In this document: piece by piece, positions 15,598 through 22,089 of the stretch | Layout of the letters: each line of letters starts with the position of its first letter | How positions within the stretch are numbered: the stretch's first letter is position 1 | Virus record (IMG/VR): IMGVR_UViG_3300049846_000432 | Span: 1-22,089 of that record | Direction: 5' to 3' (one strand) | DNA: 22,089 nucleotides | Source of the DNA: a virus | The notes under the pieces: model-generated | What the model saw: the letters and a program-made list of their open reading frames with translations, nothing else | Told to the model about the DNA's origin: nothing | Database searches by the model: none | Translations under genes and position numbers: made by a program

Positions 15598-16259
15598 TGA
15601 GTAATCAAATAATAATACCGGAAATAACTTTATTTAAAATACTAGAGACTATAATAAAATTTATAGAAATAGATTTTAATAATACTACAGATGAAAATAA
15701 AACAATGCTGTTTAAAATATTTGGTGATAATCAAGTAGGTAAGTTTAATTTTTACGAACAGGCGAAAGATATATTTCTTAGAGACAATGCGCATCCTAGA
15801 CAGATAGCAGTAAGAATGATGTTTGATGCTCAACGCGCTAATTTACCTACAATACATATATCTTTACCAAGTGAATCACCAGGCGCAGATGGTATCGGCG
15901 TAGATGAAGGGTATCAAGAGAACGATGTAGATACTGAAAATAGAACAGTTAATAAAACTTATACTAGAATGTTTGATACGCAATATAATTGTATTATAAG
16001 CTCAGATAATTCTACAGAGGTATTATTGATTTATCATTTATTAAAATCTATGTTAATAGGTATTTTCGACACTATGGAGTTTTCAGGATTAAGAAATCCT
16101 AAATTATCTGGTCAGGATTTACAAATTAACAGCGATATTGTGCCTCCACATATATTTACGCGGGGTGTAGGTATAAGTTGCTCGTACGAACAAACAGTAT
16201 CTAACGTTCAGCAAGAGAAGTTTATAGAAACATTTAAGCTTATACATAGTATAAGTTAA
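15597..16259 (+). CDS. Putative tail terminator / tail-completion protein
   Basis: A 220-residue protein last in the neck group and immediately before the sheath unit, where myophages usually encode the tail terminator. It starts with helices (EITLFKILETIIKFIEIDF), then has an alpha-beta middle with MFDTQYNCIIS and STEVLLIYHLLKSMLIGIF, and beta strands near the C-terminus (GVGISCSYEQTVSNVQQEKF). That order (helix, beta meander, helix) fits terminator proteins. Assignment depends on position and secondary-structure impression. Confidence 0.55.
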   Translation: MSNQIIIPEITLFKILETIIKFIEIDFNNTTDENKTMLFKIFGDNQVGKFNFYEQAKDIFLRDNAHPRQIAVRMMFDAQRANLPTIHISLPSESPGADGIGVDEGYQENDVDTENRTVNKTYTRMFDTQYNCIISSDNSTEVLLIYHLLKSMLIGIFDTMEFSGLRNPKLSGQDLQINSDIVPPHIFTRGVGISCSYEQTVSNVQQEKFIETFKLIHSIS

Positions 16260-16270
16260 ACATAAAATTT

Positions 16271-16278
16271 TAAATTTG
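16271..16278 (+). promoter_or_regulatory. Bacteroidota-type -7 element before the tail genes
   Basis: TAAATTTG matches TAnnTTTG and lies in the 26-base gap before ATG 16286. Its expected start site would fall almost on the ATG, so a transcript from it would be leaderless or nearly so. No TTTG -33 box is seen at the usual distance. It may serve the sheath, whose ATG is 195 bases downstream. Confidence 0.4.
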
Positions 16279-16285
16279 TATTAAT

Positions 16286-16474
16286 ATGAATATACAACAA
16301 TTCACACAAAAGTTCGGTTTTTCGCAAAGAGATACATTTGCTGCTGAAAAAATGTATTCAGGTTTAGAAAAAAATGAATCTGATTGGATTAAAGAATTAA
16401 AGGGAAAATTCTCTTTTAACTTTACTGAAGAAGATAAAAGTAAAAATAATTCACGTAAAAATAAAGCAGAATAA
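16286..16474 (+). CDS. Small hypothetical protein before sheath (62 aa)
   Basis: A 62-residue helical protein (TQKFGFSQRDTFAAEKMYSGLE, shown here by its ends TQKFGF and KMYSGLE) with a charged lysine-rich tail. It is coupled to the sheath by a TAATG overlap and preceded by a promoter-like octamer. Its lack of cysteines and transmembrane segments argues for a soluble accessory. No family is recognised; a tail-assembly role is inferred from position. Confidence 0.65.
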   Translation: MNIQQFTQKFGFSQRDTFAAEKMYSGLEKNESDWIKELKGKFSFNFTEEDKSKNNSRKNKAE

Positions 16475-18114
16475 TGGCAACAGTAGTAACATTTGGTAAT
16501 AGAAATATTATAGAACCAGGAGTTTATTCTCAAATTAAAGCTAACGTTAGTTCTAATCCTACACCTTTTTCAACAGGTAATGTATTAATTATAGATACAG
16601 GAGAAGGCGCTGGTTTTGGTGGTGGTTCTGGTATTAGCGGAGATATAGCTAATGGTATCGATTCAGTTTACGGTTTCGATAATCTATCTGAATTTAGACA
16701 ATTCGTAAGAGGTGGTTTACTTTGGGACTTAGCTGAATATTTATTCATTCCAGTAAATGGAGCGCAAGGTGTACCAAAAATATTTTTAGTAAAAGCTGCA
16801 ATAACTACAGCTGCTAAAATTACTTATACATTTACTGCTGGTGCTAATGGTGGTACATTTGCTGTTAGATGTAAAAATGAAGGTACTGCTGGAAACGGTG
16901 TTTTAGGTGGAGTAGGTGATACTAAAGTAAGAAAAGGTTACGCTGCTAATCTTAAAACAGGAGTTATTGATAATGCTAAATATTATATAGAATTTACAGA
17001 AGGTACTTTCAAAGGTTTAGATAGCGATAACGACCCTTACGATGGACAAGCTGCTTTACTTTGCAATCCTATAGTTATAGCTCGTTCTCCTGAATTTATT
17101 TCTATAAATGAACTTATAGATTGGGCAAAAGGTGATTATTCATTTAATGCTAGATTTGAATTAGATGCAACTACAGCTGTAATAGGTACAGGTGATTTAG
17201 TTGTTGGAGATTATACTGCTAATAATAGTATTAAATTAGCATCTGGTGGAACAGACGATTATTCATCTATAGCATACGACTCTGTATTAGCTTCAATAGG
17301 TGAAGTTGATTATACATTCGTATTATCGTTAAAGAATGCATCTAATGCGCAGGGAGTTGAAAATACTAAATTATTATATCACATAACGCAAGAAGCTGAA
17401 TTTAAGAAATTTATGTTCGTAGGTGGTGGTAATAATGAATTAGCTTTTGACCAAGCTGGTGGTTCTATTGAGATAGCTCAATATTTTGATTCAGCTTACG
17501 CTGTAGTATGTCATTCAGGTTTTAAACAAAATGTTCAATTTTCTGCTCAAAAGAAAATTAAATCATCATTATATCATGCAGCTTTAGTTTGTGGAAGACT
17601 TGCGGGTTTACAACCTCAAACTTCTGGTACATTTAAAACTCTTAGAGCTAAAGAATGGAATCATCAATTAACTCAGTCTCAAAGAGAAATAGCTTTACAA
17701 GCTGGTGTATTACATAACAGATATGTACCTAATTTAGGATATGTTATAAATCAAGCTATTAATACGCTTCAGAAAAATACACAGTTAATAAATCCAGACG
17801 GAACATCGGCTGAAATATCAGTTATGAGAATAGCTGAACAATTAAATAAAGAACTTGTATTAAATATGCGACCTATATTTGTAGGACAAAATTTAAACAC
17901 AGCTTCACCAGCAGACGTTAAGGCTTGGATGGAAGGTTATTTAACTTTAAAAACTGCTACTAGAACTCAAGATAATTTAATTATCCGTTTTTCTAATGTA
18001 TCGGTTATACAAAAGCAAGATTATTACGAAATTTCGTATAACTTTGTACCAAATAGCCCTCTTAATAAGTTATTTATAACTGGATTTATTTTAGACGCAA
18101 ATTTAACAGCATAA
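16474..18114 (+). CDS. Contractile tail sheath protein
   Basis: The sheath polymerises around the tail tube and contracts to drive it into the host. The 546-residue length is usual. The N-terminus (RNIIEPGVYSQI) has the 'PGVY' start typical of sheath proteins. The C-terminal ~100 residues show the conserved domain: RPIFVGQNLNTASPADVKAWM, then RTQDNLIIRFSNVSVI and DYYEISYNFVPNSPLNKLFI. A glycine-rich stretch (GAGFGGGSGISG, about 46-57) and a beta-rich inserted domain (about 105-270) lie between. It is followed by a homing endonuclease, then the tube gene, which normally follows the sheath directly. Confidence 0.92.
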   Translation: MATVVTFGNRNIIEPGVYSQIKANVSSNPTPFSTGNVLIIDTGEGAGFGGGSGISGDIANGIDSVYGFDNLSEFRQFVRGGLLWDLAEYLFIPVNGAQGVPKIFLVKAAITTAAKITYTFTAGANGGTFAVRCKNEGTAGNGVLGGVGDTKVRKGYAANLKTGVIDNAKYYIEFTEGTFKGLDSDNDPYDGQAALLCNPIVIARSPEFISINELIDWAKGDYSFNARFELDATTAVIGTGDLVVGDYTANNSIKLASGGTDDYSSIAYDSVLASIGEVDYTFVLSLKNASNAQGVENTKLLYHITQEAEFKKFMFVGGGNNELAFDQAGGSIEIAQYFDSAYAVVCHSGFKQNVQFSAQKKIKSSLYHAALVCGRLAGLQPQTSGTFKTLRAKEWNHQLTQSQREIALQAGVLHNRYVPNLGYVINQAINTLQKNTQLINPDGTSAEISVMRIAEQLNKELVLNMRPIFVGQNLNTASPADVKAWMEGYLTLKTATRTQDNLIIRFSNVSVIQKQDYYEISYNFVPNSPLNKLFITGFILDANLTA

Positions 18115-18120
18115 TTTATT

Positions 18121-18840
18121 ATGAATCAAATCTGTTACATATATAAAATTCTTTGTTTAACTAATGGTAAAATTTATATTGGTTCAACAAATAATTTTGA
18201 AAATCGTAAAAAAGTGCATTTAAAATCATTAAGAAGTAACAATCATACTTCTAGATATTTACAGAATGCATATAATAAATATGTTATAAGAAATTTTGAA
18301 TTTTATATTTTAGAACATTGTGATTCAGAAAATAGATGGGCGAGAGAACAGTTTTATATCGATAGTTTACAGCCAGAATTTAATGTTTCAAAAAATGCTT
18401 TTGGCGGTGGTACATTTTTTAATGAACCCTGGAATAAAGGAAAGAAAATGTCTAATCAATATAAAGAAAATGTATCTAAAGGAACTAAAAAAGCTATGCA
18501 AGACGAGTTTGTAAAACAAAAACAATCTCAATCTATGAAAGGTAGAACCCCTTGGAATAAAGGTAATAATACATCAGAAGAAACTAAATTAAAACAGAAA
18601 TATATTCAGTCGAATAGAAGCTGGAATAATAAAATATCTGAATCTAAAAAAGGTAAACCTAATATTAACGAAAGAAAAGAAGTTATTAGATACTGCTCTG
18701 ATTCGGGAGTTGATATTAAATATTATTGTAGTACTTTTGTAGCTGCTGAAGATAATAATATTAAATCTGAACGAAAAATACAGCGTTTGTGCAGATTACA
18801 CGACAAAGGTAAAATAACTGGTTTTAAATATAAAAATTAA
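18121..18840 (+). CDS. GIY-YIG homing endonuclease (free-standing)
   Basis: A 239-residue mobile endonuclease that cuts DNA at a specific site and promotes copying of its own gene. The N-terminal GIY-YIG domain (about 1-95) shows YIYKI (6-10) and YIGST (19-23), with R29 and E76 in the catalytic positions. Basic NUMOD3-like repeats follow (NKGKKMS, MKGRTPWNKGN, SKKGKPN), and the C-terminus (RKIQRLCRLHDKGKITGF) resembles a NUMOD DNA-binding element. It sits in the 6-base gap after the sheath and 5 bases before the tube gene. It disrupts no reading frame, so it is free-standing rather than intronic. Confidence 0.92.
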   Translation: MNQICYIYKILCLTNGKIYIGSTNNFENRKKVHLKSLRSNNHTSRYLQNAYNKYVIRNFEFYILEHCDSENRWAREQFYIDSLQPEFNVSKNAFGGGTFFNEPWNKGKKMSNQYKENVSKGTKKAMQDEFVKQKQSQSMKGRTPWNKGNNTSEETKLKQKYIQSNRSWNNKISESKKGKPNINERKEVIRYCSDSGVDIKYYCSTFVAAEDNNIKSERKIQRLCRLHDKGKITGFKYKN

Positions 18841-18845
18841 TAAAT

Positions 18846-19328
18846 ATGGCAAATAAAGTGCTCACTGCGCCCCTTGCAATTATTAAGGTAAACGGCGTTG
18901 CTGTTGGTAAAATGAAAAATATAAGAATACAGGAAAATATCAGAAGAGGTAGAGTTTCTGGTTTAGGTCAATTAACACCTGACGAATTACCTGCTTTAGA
19001 ATGGTCAGGTACTCTTTCTTGTGGATTTTATAATATTACTTTTGATGTATCACAATTACCTAAAGCTATTGTACGAAAAGTAAATACTTTAGATGAATTT
19101 GTAGATACAGTTCTTTTACAAGAAAATGGTGTTCAAGTTGATATTATGAAAAAAGTAGCAGCTTCATTACCTGACCCTGTAACTGGTATTATACCTTCTC
19201 AACTTCAAATATTTGCTTCTGTTAAAGGATGCTTTATTACACGTGAAGGTTTTGATATTCAAGAAGGTCAAATATCTGGTAAAGATGCTGATTTCGATTA
19301 CACTACACCAATATTATATCCTTTATAA
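18846..19328 (+). CDS. Tail tube protein
   Basis: A 160-residue protein that should stack in hexameric rings to make the inner tube within the sheath. It begins with an APLAIIKVNGVAVGKMKNI strand pair, then RRGRVSGLGQLTPDELPALEWSG-type sequence (read in parts as RRGRVSGLG and PALEWSGTLSC), the beta-sandwich pattern common to myophage tube proteins with a conserved 'G-L-G-x-x-x-P' turn. Length and position after the sheath both fit. The only interruption of the sheath-tube pair is the inserted endonuclease gene. Confidence 0.85.
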   Translation: MANKVLTAPLAIIKVNGVAVGKMKNIRIQENIRRGRVSGLGQLTPDELPALEWSGTLSCGFYNITFDVSQLPKAIVRKVNTLDEFVDTVLLQENGVQVDIMKKVAASLPDPVTGIIPSQLQIFASVKGCFITREGFDIQEGQISGKDADFDYTTPILYPL

Positions 19329-19338
19329 TAAATAACAC

Positions 19339-19695
19339 ATGGAAAAACAAATTAAACTTAAGGTTCTCGGAAAAGATTGCATCGTAAAATATCCTAATGT
19401 AGGACAAGTTTTAGAGATAGAGTCTTTAAAATCTGCTTTAACAAACGGTACTTACGGTGATTTAGTAAGAATGAATACACGTAGTTCAAATCAGGCTTTA
19501 GATATAGCTGATACAATAGCTACATTTACTGTACTTATACCAGAATTTCGTGAAACATTAAATGTAAAATCTTATACAGAATTAGACCCATTTGATGCTA
19601 AAAAACTGGTTGTAGTATATAAAAATAAATTTTTTCCTTGGTATAACGAAATAAACAAGGAGTTACAAAGTTTTGGTGAAGACGATGAAGAATAA
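19339..19695 (+). CDS. Tail assembly chaperone, short form
   Basis: A 118-residue protein between tube and tape measure genes, the slot of the gpG-like tail assembly chaperone that coats the tape measure during assembly. It has a beta-strand N-terminus (KQIKLKVLGKDCIVKY), helices (VGQVLEIESLKSAL, then FDAKKLVVVYKNKF) and an acidic end (FGEDDEE). Its TAA at 19693-19695 is followed in the same reading frame by a second conserved domain, so a longer form may exist (see the next gene and findings). Confidence 0.75.
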   Translation: MEKQIKLKVLGKDCIVKYPNVGQVLEIESLKSALTNGTYGDLVRMNTRSSNQALDIADTIATFTVLIPEFRETLNVKSYTELDPFDAKKLVVVYKNKFFPWYNEINKELQSFGEDDEE

Positions 19696-19709
19696 AAAAA
19701 AAGTTTTGG
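19667..19709 (+). repeat. Direct repeat flanking the chaperone stop codon
   Basis: AAAGTTTTGG occurs at 19667-19676 and again at 19700-19709, exactly 33 bases apart and in the same reading frame (both copies encode Ser-Phe-Gly). The TAA of the short chaperone and an A9 tract (19694-19702) lie between or overlap the copies. Joining the two copies would fuse the upstream and downstream chaperone domains in frame. Confidence 0.75.
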
Positions 19710-19998
19710 GAGTGAATTAAAGGATTTTATCTTAAGATGGAATCAGTTATATCCTTTTGATTATCTTTATCGTAAAAAATACAATATACCATTTGGAAGT
19801 CCTGAGCATAGGGCTTCCAATTTTATTTTAATGGCTACTGATTTGAAAGAAGATAAGATGATAGTAAAATATTTAGAGGAAATCAGATTAGCTAGTGAAG
19901 ATGGTTTTAATTCTAATAATAAATCTTCTAAAATGTCTCAAAGCGAGATTGACGAAGAATTTGATAATTTAGATATAGAAAAATTTAATTCTCAATAA
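19685..19998 (+). CDS. Tail assembly chaperone second domain, reached through recoding or a frameshift
   Basis: Between the short chaperone and the tape measure, the frame ending at TAA 19996-19998 is open from 19696 and encodes a conserved-looking domain: ELKDFILRWNQLYPFDYLYR, then KYNIPFGSPEHRASNF, and an acidic helical tail. The WRxxYP...RKKYxIPFGSxxHR pattern is like the downstream part of phage tail chaperones, usually made by frameshifting. No ordinary start lies before this domain in its frame. ATG 19685, overlapping the previous gene by 11 bases, opens a reading (MKNKKK) that enters the domain only if one A is gained, or the ribosome slips -1, in the A9 tract 19694-19702; the product would then be 104 residues. 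Alternatives are a fused product by bypass or readthrough, or a sequence error. Confidence 0.6.
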
Positions 19999-20000
19999 AA

Positions 20001-21989
20001 ATGTCTACTAGAAATACGCGCATAGATGTAGAGGTTAATACACAGAACGCAAAAAATCAGCTTAGAGAGATTGCGAATGAAGCTACCCGTGTAAACAATC
20101 AAATAAATAATCAGCGGGGTTCTAGTACACAATCTTCAAGTTCACAAAGTTCTGATTCTCGTTCTTCAAGTTCACAAAGTTCTGATTCTCGCTCTTCAAG
20201 TTCACAAAGTTCTGATTCTCGTTCTTCAAGTTCACAAAGTTCTGATTCTCGTTCTTCAAGTTCACAAAGTTCTGATTCTAGAGCGCAAGATGTTATCAGC
20301 GCTATATCTCAAATGAGACAGCACTCTGATAAAAAAGCTCAAGATATAAGTAGACAATTTAATGATTTAAGGTCTGCTAATATTAGAGAATACGAAGAAT
20401 ATTCTAAAAAACATGCTGCGGGTCAAATATCAGACGATGAGTTTGCGAATTATAAAAAGGGTTTTTTTGAAAATCAGACTCAATCTTTTCAAGATGAAAG
20501 AGACGAATTATCTGAAAATCAAAAAACGACAAATGAACTTATACAGGAGTTAATAGATAAACAAGACGCTAAAACTAAAGCTGAAGTAGAATCTTCTCAA
20601 AGAGATTCTAAAGAATTTAAAGGCGAGGGTATATTAAAAAAATTATTTTCAAAAAGGTCTGCTTTAATGGAGGCGCGCATGAATGCAACTTCTGACGCTG
20701 AATTAAAAGATATAAATAGACAATTAAATAGAGTAAATAAAGATATTTCAAAAAAATCTGGTGGTAGTGGTTCTATAGCAGATACTATAACAGCCGGTGG
20801 ACAATTTACTGAATCAGTTATTTCAGGTAACGCACCTCAAGCTACTTTAGGTTTATTAAGTAAAGCTGGTCCTTGGGGAATGGCTGCAGCAGCTGTTTTA
20901 GCAGCAACAGCTGGCGGTATTTTTGCGACTAATAAAAGAGAAGATGCAATATCTGGTATAACTTCTTATAGAGCTTTAGGTGATAGAGATGTTATAGGTA
21001 AATCTGTTATAGATACTAATATTAGTAGATATAACATGACGCCAGAAGAATTTATTAATAAACGAAAAGAGTTATTATTATCAAGTGGTAAATATCAAGC
21101 AGGTTCTGTTCAAAATACTTTAGATGCTGTTAGATTAGAAAAAGGTTACGGTATAGATAACGTATCGGGACTATCAACAAATGAAAGACAGGATAAATAT
21201 GCTAAAAGCACTTCAGATAATATACTTGAAATGCTTAATGTATTAGGTCAGATACGCGATGGTTCTATATCTGCTGAAGATTTAACTTTAGCTAATGAGA
21301 AATCTCAGTTAATGTATAGACTTCAATCAAGTCAAGTTTCAAGACAAGAAACTTTCGATAATAAACAAGTACTTGGTTTAATGACAGCGTTTGAAAAATT
21401 AGGCGGTGAAGGTAAAGACCAAAGAGCTGGTGATTTTATCGAAGGTACTTTAGGCGCATTGCGCGAAGGTGGTAGTCAAAACATGATGATGTTAAAACAT
21501 CAATTTGCTTTACAAGCGCACCCTGAATTAGCTGACGACCCAGCTGCTATAGCTAGAATTATAGAAGAAGGTACTGACCCTAGATATATAACTTCTTCTC
21601 TTAAAGGTTTAAAAAATATGTTTGGCGGTAATAAACAAGCTGAATATTTTGGTTTTAAAGAATTTTTTAAAGGTTCTGGACTTACAGCTTCTATGCGAGA
21701 AAAAGTAATGCAATTAGCTGGTAGTGAAGAAGGTTTAAAAAATATAATGGGATTAGGTATAGATTGGAACAAGAAAGACTTTAATCAATCTGAAGCCGAT
21801 AAATATGCTTATGATAAAACGAGATTAAGTGACGAAATGTTAGCAGAACTTAAGAAAGCTACAGTTGATTTATTGATGAGTTTTAAAAAATGGACAGCTG
21901 AACCTATAGATGTTAATGTTAGAAATAAAGATAAAAATCTTTCAGGACCTGGATATGGGGTTTTAACAAATACTGTAACTGGAAATTAA
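20001..21989 (+). CDS. Tape measure-like protein
   Basis: A 662-residue protein directly after the chaperone genes, the tape measure slot. The N-terminus (NTQNAKNQLREIANEATRVN) is the coiled start common to tape measure proteins. Residues about 44-93 are five copies of a Ser-Gln-Asp-Arg decapeptide encoded by 30-bp repeats. Long charged helices follow (about 94-260), then a hydrophobic Ala/Gly segment (GPWGMAAAAVLAATAGGIF, about 290-308) that could insert in the host membrane at ejection. The remaining ~350 residues are helical. At about 1.5 angstrom per residue this would specify a tail of roughly 100 nm. Its stop lies 9 bases before the next ATG. A split tape measure continuing downstream cannot be excluded. 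Confidence 0.75.
   Translation: MSTRNTRIDVEVNTQNAKNQLREIANEATRVNNQINNQRGSSTQSSSSQSSDSRSSSSQSSDSRSSSSQSSDSRSSSSQSSDSRSSSSQSSDSRAQDVISAISQMRQHSDKKAQDISRQFNDLRSANIREYEEYSKKHAAGQISDDEFANYKKGFFENQTQSFQDERDELSENQKTTNELIQELIDKQDAKTKAEVESSQRDSKEFKGEGILKKLFSKRSALMEARMNATSDAELKDINRQLNRVNKDISKKSGGSGSIADTITAGGQFTESVISGNAPQATLGLLSKAGPWGMAAAAVLAATAGGIFATNKREDAISGITSYRALGDRDVIGKSVIDTNISRYNMTPEEFINKRKELLLSSGKYQAGSVQNTLDAVRLEKGYGIDNVSGLSTNERQDKYAKSTSDNILEMLNVLGQIRDGSISAEDLTLANEKSQLMYRLQSSQVSRQETFDNKQVLGLMTAFEKLGGEGKDQRAGDFIEGTLGALREGGSQNMMMLKHQFALQAHPELADDPAAIARIIEEGTDPRYITSSLKGLKNMFGGNKQAEYFGFKEFFKGSGLTASMREKVMQLAGSEEGLKNIMGLGIDWNKKDFNQSEADKYAYDKTRLSDEMLAELKKATVDLLMSFKKWTAEPIDVNVRNKDKNLSGPGYGVLTNTVTGN
20131..20280 (+). 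repeat. Five 30-bp tandem repeats inside the tape measure gene
   Basis: Five adjacent 30-base units start at 20131, 20161, 20191, 20221 and 20251. Apart from the first two bases and the last base they are identical, with the common core TCTTCAAGTTCACAAAGTTC followed by TGATTCT. Each unit encodes a serine-rich decapeptide (SSSSQSSDSR), so gain or loss of a unit keeps the frame. Confidence 0.97.
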
Positions 21990-21998
21990 TAATATCGT

Positions 21999-22089
21999 AT
22001 GAGTAATTTAATAAGAATATTTTATAGAGATAGTGATATTAAAACTATTAAAGAGCTTTTTGATAAAGATAAAATAATCAATATATCTG
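21999..22089 (+). CDS. Partial gene after tape measure, runs off the window
   Basis: ATG 21999 opens a frame that stays open to the window end, giving at least 30 residues (MSNLIRIFYRDSD, then IKTIKELFDKDKI). The alpha-beta start gives no family. Position suggests a tail or baseplate-hub gene, but too little is present to assign it. Confidence 0.55.
   Translation, partial: MSNLIRIFYRDSDIKTIKELFDKDKIINIS

Noticed and set aside
19831-19998. A 55-codon ORF starting at ATG 19831, as a separate gene
   Set aside because: It is only the tail of the longer open frame from 19696; the conserved-looking part (WNQLYPFDYLYR, PFGSPEHR) lies upstream of this ATG.
20131-20280. CRISPR array
   Set aside because: The units are adjacent, have no unique spacers and encode an in-frame serine-rich peptide.
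20869-20930. Integral membrane protein, from the Ala/Gly-rich segment
   Set aside because: A single hydrophobic segment within a long helical protein after chaperone genes is usual for tape measures; it does not make the protein a membrane enzyme.
1-22089. Reassigned stop codons (TAG or TGA as sense), as seen in some Bacteroidota phages
   Set aside because: No gene needs a TAG or TGA to be read through; TAA and two TGA codons act as ordinary stops, and the single TAG is explained by the A7 frameshift.

Overview
The window is a stretch of the virion-structure module of a contractile-tailed (myovirus-type) double-stranded DNA phage. The DNA is very AT-rich and every gene is on the + strand. 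The host is most likely a member of Bacteroidota: the clearest intergenic promoter-like signals match that phylum's -7 element TAnnTTTG, starts lack a convincing Shine-Dalgarno sequence and have A-rich leaders instead, and almost all stops are TAA. Host identity is inference; no host gene is present.

Layout. Positions 1-1211: one gene of unknown role (predicted winged-helix N-terminus, SH3-like C-terminus) with its own promoter-like element and a strong intrinsic terminator. Positions 1212-9515: a second promoter-like element, then a charged protein, the portal, three tiny proteins, an AAA+ ATPase with a helix-turn-helix-like region, another tiny protein with an apparent frameshift, an SPP1 gp7/Mu F-type minor head protein, and an 828-residue multidomain protein with ParB-like and GNAT-like segments. 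Positions 9508-12784: a prohead protease fused to its scaffold, the major capsid protein with an immunoglobulin/FN3-like insertion, and a terminator. Positions 12827-16259: a SAP/HeH-domain protein and four connector, neck and tail-completion proteins, mostly joined by TAATG overlaps. Positions 16286-22089: a small protein, the tail sheath, a GIY-YIG homing endonuclease, the tail tube, a tail assembly chaperone split by a stop codon and an A9 tract, a tape measure-like protein with five 30-bp tandem repeats, and the start of one more gene.

Together these genes build the capsid (portal, protease-scaffold, capsid protein, minor head protein), close it (connector genes) and build the contractile tail (sheath, tube, chaperones, tape measure). 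The terminase large subunit, baseplate, lysis and replication genes are not in the window.

Most notable: (1) GATC is almost absent, with one site found in 22 kb where tens are expected, and the avoidance shows in synonymous codon choice. (2) The tail-chaperone extension is in the same frame as the upstream gene but behind a TAA, next to an A9 tract and an in-frame 10-bp direct repeat 33 bp apart. (3) An AAA+ ATPase and a ParB/GNAT multidomain protein sit inside the head operon and may be enzymes carried in the virion.
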